From the NCBI GenBank assembly GCA_046347945.1, contig JAXMFB010000007.1:174776-238775 (forward strand): 64,000 nucleotides of DNA. The letters are read 5' to 3'. Under the pieces are notes generated by a model. That model saw only the letters and a list, made by a program, of their open reading frames with translations, was not told where the DNA came from and did no database searches. Of this stretch, positions 53,842-63,117 are shown one piece after another. Position 1 is the stretch's first letter; every line of letters begins with the position of its first letter. This DNA comes from Zeimonas sp046347945. Its GTDB lineage: Bacteria > Pseudomonadota > Gammaproteobacteria > Burkholderiales > Burkholderiaceae_E. The position numbers and the translations under genes were made by a program.

Positions 53842-55032
53842 ATGAAGCTGGTCGAACAGATCGCCGAGTTCCACGCCGAGATCCGCGAGTTCCGCCGCGA
53901 CCTGCACGCGCACCCGGAGCTGAAGTTCGAGGAATTCCGCACCGCCGACCTGGTCGCGGCGCGCCTGGCCGAATGGGGCATCCCGGTCGACCGCGGGCTG
54001 GGCGGCACTGGCGTCGTCGGCATCGTGAAGGCCGGCACGTCGAGCCGCGCGATCGGCCTGCGCGCCGACATGGACGCGCTGCCGATGACCGAGTTCAATC
54101 GCTTCGCGCACGCGTCGAAGCATCCGGGGCGCATGCACGCCTGCGGCCACGACGGCCACGTCGCGATGCTGCTCGCCGCAGCGAAGCACTTCGCCACGCA
54201 GCGGCATTTCGACGGCACCGTCTACCTGGTCTTCCAGCCGGCAGAGGAAGGCGGCGGAGGCGCGCGCGAGATGATCCGCGGCGGCCTGTTCGAGAAGTTC
54301 CCGATGGAGGCGATCTTCGGGATGCACAACTGGCCAGGGCTTTCCGCCGGGCAGTTCGCGCTGAGGGCCGGCCCGGTGATGGGCTCATCGACCGAGTTCA
54401 GGGTGACGATCCGCGGCCGAGGCTCGCACGCGGCGCTGCCGCACAACGGCATCGACCCGGTGCCGGTGGCCTGCCAGATGGTGCAGGCGTTCCAGACCAT
54501 CATCACGCGCAACAAGCGGCCGATCGAGGCGGCGGTGCTGTCGGTGACCATGATCCACGCCGGCGAGGCGACCAACGTGGTGCCCGACACCGCCGAGATC
54601 CAGGGCACGCTGCGCACGTTCACCGTCGAGACGATCGACCTCGTCGAGCAGCGGATGCGCGCATTGGTCGAGCACACCGCGGCGGCCTTCGGCTGCACCG
54701 CCGAGTTCGAGTTCGTCCGCAACTATCCGCCGACGATCAATCACGCGAAGGAAACCGACTTCTGCCGCGAGGTGATGAAGGACATCGTCGGCGAGGCCAA
54801 CGTGTTCGACTTCGAGCCGACGCTCGGCTCGGAGGACTTCGCCTACTTCCTGCTCGAGAAGCCGGGCTGCTATGTCGTCATCGGCAATGGCGAGGGCGCG
54901 CACCGCGAGGCCGGCCACGGCCTGGGCCCCTGCACGCTGCACAACCCGAACTACGACTTCAACGACGAACTGATACCGATCGGAGCCTCGTACTGGGTGC
55001 ACCTGGCCGAGCGCTGGCTGGCGCCGCGCTGA
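53842..55032 (+). CDS. M20-family amidohydrolase (hippurate-hydrolase-like), first copy
   Basis: A 396-residue zinc amidohydrolase. It has metal and catalytic motifs LRADMDALPMTE, HACGHDGHVAMLL, FQPAEEGGGGAREM and the C-terminal GSEDFAYFLLEKPGC. Members cleave N-acyl or N-benzoyl amino acids or indole-acetyl conjugates. The ATG at 53842 is chosen over the upstream in-frame extension. It opens a plus-strand cluster that includes a peptide-type ABC importer and a second M20 enzyme, so imported acyl-amino acids or peptides are likely substrates. Confidence 0.93.
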   Translation: MKLVEQIAEFHAEIREFRRDLHAHPELKFEEFRTADLVAARLAEWGIPVDRGLGGTGVVGIVKAGTSSRAIGLRADMDALPMTEFNRFAHASKHPGRMHACGHDGHVAMLLAAAKHFATQRHFDGTVYLVFQPAEEGGGGAREMIRGGLFEKFPMEAIFGMHNWPGLSAGQFALRAGPVMGSSTEFRVTIRGRGSHAALPHNGIDPVPVACQMVQAFQTIITRNKRPIEAAVLSVTMIHAGEATNVVPDTAEIQGTLRTFTVETIDLVEQRMRALVEHTAAAFGCTAEFEFVRNYPPTINHAKETDFCREVMKDIVGEANVFDFEPTLGSEDFAYFLLEKPGCYVVIGNGEGAHREAGHGLGPCTLHNPNYDFNDELIPIGASYWVHLAERWLAPR

Positions 55033-55076
55033 GCCGCCTGCCCCGGCGATAGTGCCCGAGCCCGAGCGCGCCAGCG

Positions 55077-56060
55077 ATGCTCGCCTTCGTCGTCCGCCGG
55101 ATCGCGCAGGCCGCGATGGTGATGCTGGTGGTGGCGTTCATTGCCTTCGCGCTGTTCCAGTACGTCGGCGATCCGGTGCTGTCGATGCTCGGCCAGGACG
55201 CGACGCCCGAGCAGCGCGCCGAGCTGCGCCGCGACCTCGGCCTGGACGACCCGTTCCACCTGCAATTCGCGCACTTCCTCGGCAACGCGGCGCAGGGCGA
55301 CTTCGGCCTGTCGTACCGGCAGGGACGCAAGGTGTCGACGCTGATTCGCGAGCGTTTCCCGGCCACGCTCGAATTGTCGTTTGCCGCGGCGCTGCTGGCG
55401 CTCGCGATCGGGGTTCCGCTCGGCGTCTACACGGCGCTGCGCCGGCGCGGCGTGCTGTCGAACCTGCTGCTGGCGGCATCGCTGGTCGGCGTGTCGCTGC
55501 CCACCTTCCTGATCGGGATCTTCCTTATTCTGCTTTTCGCGGTGGTGCTCGGCTGGCTGCCCTCGTACGGGCGCGGCGAGACCGTGGCGATCGGATGGTG
55601 GACGACCGGACTGCTCACCCGCGAGGGGCTGGCGCACCTGGTGCTGCCGGCGGTCACGCTGGCGCTGTTCCAGATGACGCTGATCATGCGGCTGATCCGT
55701 TCGGAGATGCTCGAGGTGCTGCGCACCGACTACATCAAGTTCGCGCGCGCGCGCGGGCTGCCCGACCGCGCGGTGCACTTCGGCCACGCGCTGAAGAACA
55801 CGCTGGTGCCGGTGATCACGATCGCCGGCCTGCAGCTGGGCGGCATCATCGCGTTCGCGATCGTCACCGAGACGGTGTTCCAGTGGCCGGGCATGGGACT
55901 GCTGTTCATCCAGGCGGTGCAGTTCGCCGACATTCCGATCATGGCGGCCTACCTGTGCCTGATCGCACTGGTCTTCGTGACGATCAACCTGGTCGTCGAT
56001 CTTCTCTACTTCGCCGTCGATCCGCGGCTGCGGGCCGACCGCGGCGCGGCCGCGCACTGA
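55077..56060 (+). CDS. ABC transporter permease, DppB/OppB type
   Basis: Inner-membrane permease of 327 residues with six membrane helices. The family start is MLAFVVRRIAQAAMVMLVVAF, and the cytoplasmic ATPase-docking loop (EAA motif) lies in DYIKFARARGLPDRAVHFGHALKNTLVPVITI. Its partner permease is encoded at 59387, after an amidohydrolase and the binding protein. The start at 55077 lies 44 bases after the first amidohydrolase. Confidence 0.94.
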   Translation: MLAFVVRRIAQAAMVMLVVAFIAFALFQYVGDPVLSMLGQDATPEQRAELRRDLGLDDPFHLQFAHFLGNAAQGDFGLSYRQGRKVSTLIRERFPATLELSFAAALLALAIGVPLGVYTALRRRGVLSNLLLAASLVGVSLPTFLIGIFLILLFAVVLGWLPSYGRGETVAIGWWTTGLLTREGLAHLVLPAVTLALFQMTLIMRLIRSEMLEVLRTDYIKFARARGLPDRAVHFGHALKNTLVPVITIAGLQLGGIIAFAIVTETVFQWPGMGLLFIQAVQFADIPIMAAYLCLIALVFVTINLVVDLLYFAVDPRLRADRGAAAH

Positions 56061-56071
56061 ACCCGGACCCG

Positions 56072-57319
56072 ATGAACGCCATCGAACCCCCCGTCGCCGC
56101 CGCACCCGAGCGGCATCTCGCCCGCCACCCGGCGCTCGCCGAGCTGCGCGGCTGGCACCGCGAACTCACCGCGCTGCGTCACGCGCTGCACGCCAATCCC
56201 GAGCTCGGCTTCAAGGAGCACTTCACCGCCGAGCTGATCGCGCGGCAGCTCGCCCGCTACGGCGTCGACGAGGTACATCGCGGGATCGGCCGCACGGGGC
56301 TCGTCGGCGTGATCCGCGGCAGGCAGACGCACAGCAGTCGAACGATCGGGCTGCGCGCCGACATGGACGCGCTGCCGATGCACGAGGAGAACGACCTGCC
56401 GCACCGCTCGCGCAAGGCCGGCGCGATGCACGGCTGCGGCCATGACGGCCACATGACGATACTGCTGGGTGCCGCGCGCTACCTCGCCGCGAACCGGGAC
56501 TTCGACGGCACCGTGCACCTGATCTTCCAGCCCGGCGAGGAGGGTTTCGCGGGCGCGCAGGCGATGATCGACGACGGCCTGTTCGAGCGCTTTCCCTGCG
56601 ACACCGTCTATGCGATGCACAACTGGCCGGCGCTGCCGCCCGGCACGATCGCCGTGCGCCCCGGGCCGATGATGGCTGCCGCCGACCGGGTGACCATCAC
56701 GATCAGGGGGCGCGGCGGCCATGGCGCGCATCCGTACCTGACGGTCGACCCGGTGCTGGTTGCCGCGCACGTGATCACGGCCGCGCAGTCGATCGTATCG
56801 CGCAACGTGAGCCCGATCGATTCGGCCGTCGTGAGCCTGTGCTCGATCCAGGCCGGACACCCGGGTGCGATGAGCGTGATCCCGGACGAGGCGAAGCTGG
56901 TCGGCACGGTGCGCACGTTCCGCACCGAGACGCAGGAACTCGTCGAGAAGCGGCTTCGCGCGCTCGTGGCCTCGATCGCCGGCGGCTTCGGCGCGACCGC
57001 CGAGCTGTTCTACGAGCGCATCTACCCGGCGACGGTCAACAGCCAGCGCGAGGCGATGTTCGGCGCTCGCGTCGCCGAGGAACTGGTCGGCGCCGAGCGC
57101 GTGGTGCGCGACCTCGAGCCCAGCATGGGCGCCGAGGACTTCTCGTTCATGCTGCGCGTGCGGCCCGGTGCCTACTTCCGGATCGGACAGGGCGGCGCCG
57201 AGGCCGGTTCGCTGTTGCACAGCACCCGCTACGATTTCAACGACGCGATCCTCCCGATCGGCGCCGCGCTGTTCGTGCGATTGGCCGAACAGTCGATGCC
57301 GCTCGGGTCGGCCGCCTGA
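56072..57319 (+). CDS. M20-family amidohydrolase (hippurate-hydrolase-like), second copy
   Basis: A 415-residue enzyme related to the first copy, with LRADMDALPMHEEN, HGCGHDGHMTILLGAARYL, FQPGEEGFAGAQAMI and GAEDFSFMLRVRPGAYFRIG. The two are clearly diverged paralogues rather than a recent duplication, so they may split different acyl-amino acids. It starts 11 bases after the permease gene and is followed by the binding protein. The Asp and His zinc positions look complete. Confidence 0.93.
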   Translation: MNAIEPPVAAAPERHLARHPALAELRGWHRELTALRHALHANPELGFKEHFTAELIARQLARYGVDEVHRGIGRTGLVGVIRGRQTHSSRTIGLRADMDALPMHEENDLPHRSRKAGAMHGCGHDGHMTILLGAARYLAANRDFDGTVHLIFQPGEEGFAGAQAMIDDGLFERFPCDTVYAMHNWPALPPGTIAVRPGPMMAAADRVTITIRGRGGHGAHPYLTVDPVLVAAHVITAAQSIVSRNVSPIDSAVVSLCSIQAGHPGAMSVIPDEAKLVGTVRTFRTETQELVEKRLRALVASIAGGFGATAELFYERIYPATVNSQREAMFGARVAEELVGAERVVRDLEPSMGAEDFSFMLRVRPGAYFRIGQGGAEAGSLLHSTRYDFNDAILPIGAALFVRLAEQSMPLGSAA

Positions 57320-57376
57320 GGTTCCTGGCCCGCTGCCCTGCCCCCGAAAGACCACACACCAACGAGGAGACCCACG

Positions 57377-59002
57377 ATGACCCGCACCCCGCCGCGCGCC
57401 GCCGCGCCGAAGTTCCGCCGTCTGGCCTTCGCGATCGCCGCCACCGTCGCGCTCGGCGCCGCCATCGGCGCGATGGCGGTCGCCCCCGCCGAGGCGAAGA
57501 CTTTCCGCATCGCCGACCAGGGCGACGCGCTGTCGATGGACCCGCACTCGCTGAACGAGTCGCTGCAGCTGTCGTTCACCGGGAACATCTACGAGCCGCT
57601 GGTCGCACACGACAAGAAGCTCGGACTGGTGCCGGGCCTGGCGACGAAGTGGACGCAGGTCAACCCGACGACCTGGCGCCTCGAACTGCGCCGCGGCGTG
57701 ACCTTCCACGACGGCACGCCGTTTACCGCCGACGACGTGCTGTTCAGCTTCGCGCGTGCGGCCGCCGACGGCTCGGACATGAAGTCGTACACCAACGAGA
57801 TCGCGCAGGTGCGCAAGGTCGATGCCGACACCGTCGAGATCGTGACGAAGAGTCCCTTCCCGATCCTGCCTGACGTGATCTCGCTCGTGTACATCATGAG
57901 CAAGAAGTGGTGCGAGGAGAACCGCGCCGAAAGGCCGGTCGACAAGCGCAAGGGAGTCGAGAACGCGGCCTCGTTCAAGGCCAACGGCACCGGTCCGTTC
58001 AGGCTGCGCTCGCGCGACCCCGGCGTGCGCACGGTGCTGGCGCGCAACCTGAACTACCGGGACAAGGTCGAAACGAACATCGACGAGGTGGTGTTCACGC
58101 CGATCGGTGCCGACGCGACGCGGGTGGCCGCGCTGATCTCGGGCGAGATCGACTTCATGCAGCCGGTGCCGGTGCAGGACGTCGCACGCCTGAAGCAGAA
58201 CCCGAACCTGAACATCATGCAGGGGCCCGAGCTGCGCACGATCTTCCTCGGCATGGACCAGGCGCGCAACGAACTGCTCTTCTCCAGCGTCAAGGGCAAG
58301 AATCCGTTCAAGGACGTGCGCGTGCGCCGCGCCTTCTTCCAGGCGATCGACATCGAGGCGATCAAGACGCGGATCATGCGCGGCGCGGCCACGCCGACCG
58401 CGCTGATGGTCGCCCCGGGCATCAAGGGCTTCCCGCCGGAGCTGAACAAGCGGCTGCCGTACGACCCGGAAGCCTCGAAGAAGCTGCTCGCCGAGGCCGG
58501 CTATCCGAACGGCTTCGAGGTGAAGATGAACTGCCCGAACGACCGCTACGTCAACGACGGCGAGATCTGCCAGGCAGTGGCCGGCATGCTCGCTCGCGTC
58601 GGCGTCAAGGTGAACCTCGAGGCCGAAACCAAGGGCACGTATTTCCCGAAGATCCTGTCGCGCAACACCTCGTTCTACCTGCTGGGCTGGACGCCGGCCA
58701 CCTACGACTCGCACAACGTGCTGAACGCGATCATCGGCACGCCCGATCCGTCGGGGCGCGGACAGTTCAACCTGGGCGGGTACAGCAACGCGCGGGTCGA
58801 CGAATTGACGAAGCGGGTGCAATCGGAGACCGACCAGACGAAGCGCAACGCGATGATCGCCGAGGCGTTCAAGATTCACCAGGACGAGGTCGGGCATCTG
58901 CCGCTGCACCAGCAGGCGCTGGCCTGGGGGATGAGGAAGAACGTGTCGGTGGTGCAGTTGCCGGACAACTTCAACCTGTTCAAGTGGGTGGTGTTGAAGT
59001 AG
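57377..59002 (+). CDS. ABC transporter substrate-binding protein, family 5 (peptide/opine type)
   Basis: Periplasmic receptor of 541 residues. A signal peptide ends near APAEA, followed by KTFRIADQGDALSMDPHSLNES. SBP family 5 hallmarks are LVPGLATKWTQVNPTTWRLELRRGVTFHDGTPFTADDVLFSFAR, EIDFMQPVPVQDVARLKQNP and VRRAFFQAIDIEAI. Ligands of the family include peptides, glutathione and acyl conjugates. Adjacent M20 genes suggest N-acyl amino acids or small peptides. It has a GGAG site and follows the second M20 gene by 57 bases. Confidence 0.95.
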   Translation: MTRTPPRAAAPKFRRLAFAIAATVALGAAIGAMAVAPAEAKTFRIADQGDALSMDPHSLNESLQLSFTGNIYEPLVAHDKKLGLVPGLATKWTQVNPTTWRLELRRGVTFHDGTPFTADDVLFSFARAAADGSDMKSYTNEIAQVRKVDADTVEIVTKSPFPILPDVISLVYIMSKKWCEENRAERPVDKRKGVENAASFKANGTGPFRLRSRDPGVRTVLARNLNYRDKVETNIDEVVFTPIGADATRVAALISGEIDFMQPVPVQDVARLKQNPNLNIMQGPELRTIFLGMDQARNELLFSSVKGKNPFKDVRVRRAFFQAIDIEAIKTRIMRGAATPTALMVAPGIKGFPPELNKRLPYDPEASKKLLAEAGYPNGFEVKMNCPNDRYVNDGEICQAVAGMLARVGVKVNLEAETKGTYFPKILSRNTSFYLLGWTPATYDSHNVLNAIIGTPDPSGRGQFNLGGYSNARVDELTKRVQSETDQTKRNAMIAEAFKIHQDEVGHLPLHQQALAWGMRKNVSVVQLPDNFNLFKWVVLK

Positions 59003-59024
59003 GCGGGTTCGGGCTGCCACGGAC

Positions 59025-59355
59025 GGCATCGCGGGCATGCGACGCGGGCTGGCGCCAGCGGCAGTGCGACGGCGCGTAGGCGCGGGCCGGAGGGGGAGGC
59101 GCGCCGGGCGCGCGGCGAAGGCGCTGTCCATACGGAAACGCTTGGTCGCGCGGACGCCGAGCCCGGACCGTCGGCCCCAACTCGGCCCCTTCGGGGCCTC
59201 AAACAGGGGCCGACTCGCGCTTCGCGCGTCCGGTCTCGGCTGCGCTCCCGCGCCAGCGCCTACGCCGCGCGCCCGGCGCGCCTCCCCCTCCGGCCCGCGC
59301 CTACGCGCCGTCGCACTGCCGCTGGCGCCAGCCCGCGTCGCATGCCCGCGATGCC
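59025..59355. repeat. Perfect 92-bp inverted repeat with 147-bp spacer
   Basis: The left arm 59025-59116 is the exact reverse complement of the right arm 59264-59355. It lies between the binding-protein gene and the second permease gene and ends about 30 bases before the permease start. A transcript would form a very stable hairpin that could attenuate expression of the downstream genes. The spacer has no coding frame of note. No transposase is present. Confidence 0.9.
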
Positions 59356-59386
59356 TCGAGGCGCTCGCACCCGCCAGGCGTGGGCG

Positions 59387-60364
59387 ATGAGCGTGAATGG
59401 CCGCAACTCCGCGGTAGACGGCGGTCGCGCGACTTCGGTCGCGCAGCCGCCCGGCGCGCTGCGGCGGTTCTTCGCGGGCGACGTCTGGTACAGCTTCCGA
59501 ACGAACCCGGTGGCGATCGGGTCGGCAGTGGTGGCGCTGGTGATGATCGTGGGCGCGGTGCTGGCGCCGTGGGTGGCGCCGCACCGGCCGTTCGATCTCG
59601 CCACGCTGTCGCTGAACGACTCGCTGCTGCCGCCGGTCTGGCAGGACGAAGGAAACTGGTCGTTCGTGTTCGGCACCGACGACCAGGGGCGCGACGTGCT
59701 GTCGACGATCCTCTACGGGTCGCGGATCTCGCTGCTGGTCGGCATGGCTTCCGTGCTGCTGGCGATGCTGCTCGGCGTCGGGCTCGGGCTGCTCTCGGGC
59801 TACGTCGGCGGGCGGCTCGACGCGTTCATCATGCGCGTGGCCGACGTGCAACTGTCGTTCCCGGCGATCCTGATCGCGCTGCTGATCGACGGATCGGCGC
59901 GCGCGATCCTGCCGCGCGACGTGCACAACGACTGGCTGGCCATTGCGGTGCTGGTCGGCTCGATCGGGCTGGCGAACTGGGTGCAGTACGCGCGCACGGT
60001 ACGTGGCTCGACGCTGGTCGAGAAGAACCGTGAGTACGTGCAGGCGGCACGCGTGATCGGCGCGGGACCGTGGCGGATCATGACCGGGCACGTGCTGCCG
60101 AACGTGCTCGGTCCGGTGCTCGTGATCGCGACGATCAACGTCGCGCAGGCGATCATCACCGAGGCGACGCTGTCGTTCCTCGGCGTCGGGGTGCCGCCGA
60201 CCTCGCCGTCGCTGGGCACGATGATCAACAACGGCAACAACTTCCTCTACTCGGGCGAGTGGTGGCTGGTGGTCTTCCCCGGGCTCGCGTTGGTGCTGTT
60301 GTGCATGACGGTGAACCTGCTCGGCGACTGGTTGCGCGACGCGCTCAATCCGAAGCTTCGATGA
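59387..60364 (+). CDS. ABC transporter permease, DppC/OppC type
   Basis: Second inner-membrane permease, 325 residues from the ATG at 59387. Features include a cytoplasmic N-terminal tail, FGTDDQGRDVLSTILYGSRISLLVGMASVLLAMLLG and the EAA loop VEKNREYVQAARVIGAGPWRIMTGHVLPNVLGP. An in-frame ATG at 59342 lies inside the inverted repeat and would add 15 unrelated residues. Its stop overlaps the next gene's ATG (ATGA). It pairs with the permease encoded at 55077. Confidence 0.94.
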   Translation: MSVNGRNSAVDGGRATSVAQPPGALRRFFAGDVWYSFRTNPVAIGSAVVALVMIVGAVLAPWVAPHRPFDLATLSLNDSLLPPVWQDEGNWSFVFGTDDQGRDVLSTILYGSRISLLVGMASVLLAMLLGVGLGLLSGYVGGRLDAFIMRVADVQLSFPAILIALLIDGSARAILPRDVHNDWLAIAVLVGSIGLANWVQYARTVRGSTLVEKNREYVQAARVIGAGPWRIMTGHVLPNVLGPVLVIATINVAQAIITEATLSFLGVGVPPTSPSLGTMINNGNNFLYSGEWWLVVFPGLALVLLCMTVNLLGDWLRDALNPKLR

Positions 60365-61353
60365 ACGCCGCACCGCTGCTCGAGGTCCGGAACCTGCGCG
60401 TCGAATTCCCGACCCGGCGCGGCACGCTGGTCGCGATCGACGACGTGTCGTTCTCGATCGCGCCGGGCGAGGTGCTGGGCGTGGTCGGTGAATCGGGCGC
60501 GGGCAAGTCGCTCACCGGCGCGGCGATCATCGGCCTGCTCGAGCCGCCGGGCCGCATCGCCGGCGGCGAGATCCTGCTGTCGGCCCGGCGCATCGACGAC
60601 CTGCCCGCCGAGGCGCTGCGGAAGGTGCGCGGCCGCGAGATCGGCGCGATCTTCCAGGACCCGCTCACCTCGCTCAATCCGCTCTACACGATCGGCCGCC
60701 AGTTGGTCGAGACGATCACGCTGCACCTGGGCCTCGGCCCCGCGCAGGCACGGGCGCGCGCGATCGAACTGCTGCAGGCGACCGGCATCCCGGCGGCCGA
60801 GGCGCGCATCGATCACTATCCGCACCAGTTCTCGGGCGGGATGCGCCAGCGGGTGGTGATCGCGCTGGCACTGGCCGCGAATCCGAAGCTCGTCGTCGCC
60901 GACGAGCCGACCACTGCGCTCGACGTGTCGATCCAGGCGCAGATCATCGCGCTGCTCGACCGGCTGTGCCGCGAGCACGGCACTGCCGTGATGCTGGTGA
61001 CGCACGACATGGGCGTGATCGCCGAGGTGGCCGACCGGGTGGCAGTGATGTACGCGGGCCGCCTCGCCGAGATCGGGCCGGTCGCCGACGTGATCCACCG
61101 TCCGCAGCATCCGTACACGGTCGGGTTGATGGGCTCGATTCCGTCGATCGCGGACGAGCGCGAGCGGCTCGCGCAGATCGACGGCGCGATGCCGCGCCTG
61201 GACGCGATCCCGCGCGGCTGCGCGTTCCACCCGCGCTGCCCGCAGGCGATGCCGGTGTGCCGCGAGCGTCGCCCCGAGTTGCGCGAAGCGGGCGCCTCGC
61301 TCGCGGCGTGCTGGCTGCACGATGCCGCAGCGGCGCCGGCGCAGGCGTGCTGA
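60361..61353 (+). CDS. ABC transporter ATPase, DppD/OppD type
   Basis: ATPase of 330 residues. Walker A is GESGAGKS, Q-loop FQDPLTSLNP, signature FSGGMRQRV, Walker B LVVADEPTTALD and H-loop VTHD. The C-terminal oligopeptide extension holds the cysteine cluster (GCAFHPRCPQAMPVCRERRPEL) typical of DppD/DppF proteins with a [4Fe-4S] site. The start overlaps the permease stop. Confidence 0.95.
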   Translation: MNAAPLLEVRNLRVEFPTRRGTLVAIDDVSFSIAPGEVLGVVGESGAGKSLTGAAIIGLLEPPGRIAGGEILLSARRIDDLPAEALRKVRGREIGAIFQDPLTSLNPLYTIGRQLVETITLHLGLGPAQARARAIELLQATGIPAAEARIDHYPHQFSGGMRQRVVIALALAANPKLVVADEPTTALDVSIQAQIIALLDRLCREHGTAVMLVTHDMGVIAEVADRVAVMYAGRLAEIGPVADVIHRPQHPYTVGLMGSIPSIADERERLAQIDGAMPRLDAIPRGCAFHPRCPQAMPVCRERRPELREAGASLAACWLHDAAAAPAQAC

Positions 61354-62062
61354 CGTGACGCCCGTCGTGCTTCGTGCCAACCTCGGCGCGTCGCGGCGGG
61401 CGGCAGCGGGCCGGCGCGCGGGCCGAGTGCGGCGTGGCAATCGGGGCGATGACGACGGCGGTCGGTGCTTCGCACCGACTGCCCTGCGCTGCTTATATGG
61501 ACGCCTCCCGTGTCGCAAGGGGAGTGTTGCAGGCGGCGGTGAAACTCGCTGCGCTCGCTTCGCGAGCTCCGCTCGAACAATCGCCGCAGAGTCAGAAGTA
61601 CGAAGCGCGCTAGCGCGCCGACCCCGAGACACGCTGCTCGGCGCCGCCGACATCGCCCCGATTGCCACGCCGCGCGCTCGGCCTGCTGGCTGCCGCTCTG
61701 GAAACGTCGGTGGTGTTCGAAGCGAAGCTCGCACCCTGCCGTCACCACAACGGTTCCCGCAAGGCGCGGGCGGCGGTGCGCACCGCCTGCGCCGGGCGCG
61801 CCTCGTGCGCAGCCGAGAAGCGCAGGAGCGCGGCCTGCGCGCGCGGCTTCTTCGTACATCTGACTCGCGGCGATTGTTTTGAGCCGGACTCGCGCAGCGA
61901 GCGTAGCGAGTTCGCCACGCAGGCTACGTTCCGAGCGATCGCAGGCACCCCCGCGAAGCGGGGGCAAACACCAGCGCGCCCGGCGCAGGCGGTGCGCCGC
62001 CCTCCGCGCCGCTTCCGCCGGTGGCAAGTCGATGCCCGGCGTGCAGCGGCGGAGCAACCGAC
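61354..62062. other. Gene-free 709-bp stretch with inverted repeats between the two ATPase genes
   Basis: No supported gene. It contains two nested inverted repeats. GGCGTGGCAATCGGGGCGAT at 61431-61450 pairs with 61652-61671, and a 23-bp arm at 61779-61801 pairs exactly with 61974-61996. Many short CG-rich palindromes of the form CTCGCTGCGCTCGCTTCGCG lie between. It resembles the 59.0-59.4 kb inverted-repeat region in style. Separation of dppD from dppF by such a stretch is unusual. Confidence 0.75.
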
Positions 62063-63082
62063 GTGAACGCGGCCGGCACCGCGCCCCTGGTCGAAGTCGA
62101 CGGCATCGCGAGGACGTTCGACGTCTCGGCGCCGTGGCTCGAGCGCGTGCTCGAGCGCAAGCCGCGACTGCTGCTGCACGCGGTCGACGACGTGAGCTTC
62201 GCGATCGGCCGCGGCGAGACGCTGGGGCTGGTCGGCGAATCGGGGTGCGGCAAGTCGACCGTGGCGCGAATGCTGGTGGGGCTCTACGCGCCCACGCGCG
62301 GCACCGTGCGCTTCGACGGGCACGACCTGTCGCAGCTTCGTGGCCCGCGCAACGCCGCACGACGAAGGCGGATGCAGATGATCTTCCAGGATCCCTACGC
62401 CAGCCTGAACCCGCGCTGGAAGGTCGCGGAGATCGTCGCGGAGCCGATCCGCGTGCATCGGCTCGTCGAGAGCGAAGACGCGATCCGCGCGCGGGTCGGC
62501 GAACTGCTGCGCCACGTCGGGCTGGCCGAGCGCGACGCGGCGAAGTTCCCGCACCAGTTCTCCGGCGGGCAGCGCCAGCGCATCTCGATCGCGCGCGCGC
62601 TCGCGTCGAAACCCGAGTTCCTGGTCTGCGACGAGCCGACCTCGGCGCTCGACGTGTCGGTGCAGGCGCAGGTGCTGAACCTGATGCGCGAGCTGCAGCG
62701 CCAGGACGGGCTCACCTACCTGTTCATCTCGCACAACCTCGCGGTCGTGCATCACGTGAGCGACCGCGTCGGCGTGATGTACCTCGGGCGCATCGTCGAG
62801 CTGGCGCCGAAGCGCACGCTGTTCGCGGCGCCGCGGCATCCGTACACGCGCATGCTGCTCGACGCGATCCCGGACATCGCGATGACCGGGCGCGCGCGCA
62901 CGCCGGTGGCCGGCGAGGTGCCCAATCCGCTCGACCCGCCCGGCGGCTGCGCGTTTCACCCGCGCTGCCCCTGGGTACGCGAGCGATGCCGGCGCGAACG
63001 GCCCGCACTGAAGGCGACCGACGACGGCGGCCTGGCCGCCTGCCACGCGGTCGAGGAGAATCGCATCGATACTCGCCGCTGA
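62063..63082 (+). CDS. ABC transporter ATPase, DppF/OppF type
   Basis: ATPase of 339 residues. Walker A GESGCGKSTVARML, Q-loop FQDPYASLNPRW, signature FSGGQRQRISIARAL, Walker B LVCDEPTSALD, H-loop ISHN, and the C-terminal GCAFHPRCPWVRERC cluster. Start chosen as the GTG at 62063 (MNAAGTAPLVEVDG) with GGAG upstream; a GTG at 62021 adds 14 residues. It completes the importer with the genes at 55077, 57377, 59387 and 60361. Confidence 0.93.
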   Translation: MNAAGTAPLVEVDGIARTFDVSAPWLERVLERKPRLLLHAVDDVSFAIGRGETLGLVGESGCGKSTVARMLVGLYAPTRGTVRFDGHDLSQLRGPRNAARRRRMQMIFQDPYASLNPRWKVAEIVAEPIRVHRLVESEDAIRARVGELLRHVGLAERDAAKFPHQFSGGQRQRISIARALASKPEFLVCDEPTSALDVSVQAQVLNLMRELQRQDGLTYLFISHNLAVVHHVSDRVGVMYLGRIVELAPKRTLFAAPRHPYTRMLLDAIPDIAMTGRARTPVAGEVPNPLDPPGGCAFHPRCPWVRERCRRERPALKATDDGGLAACHAVEENRIDTRR

Positions 63083-63117
63083 ACGACCGCACCCACCCCG
63101 CAGAAGGAGCCACCGCG

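Noticed and set aside
56006..60373. A 1455-codon open frame antisense to the amidohydrolase and transporter genes
   Set aside because: High GC keeps antisense frames open; the product is Arg/His/Gln-rich low-complexity sequence and every plus-strand gene under it has clear motifs.
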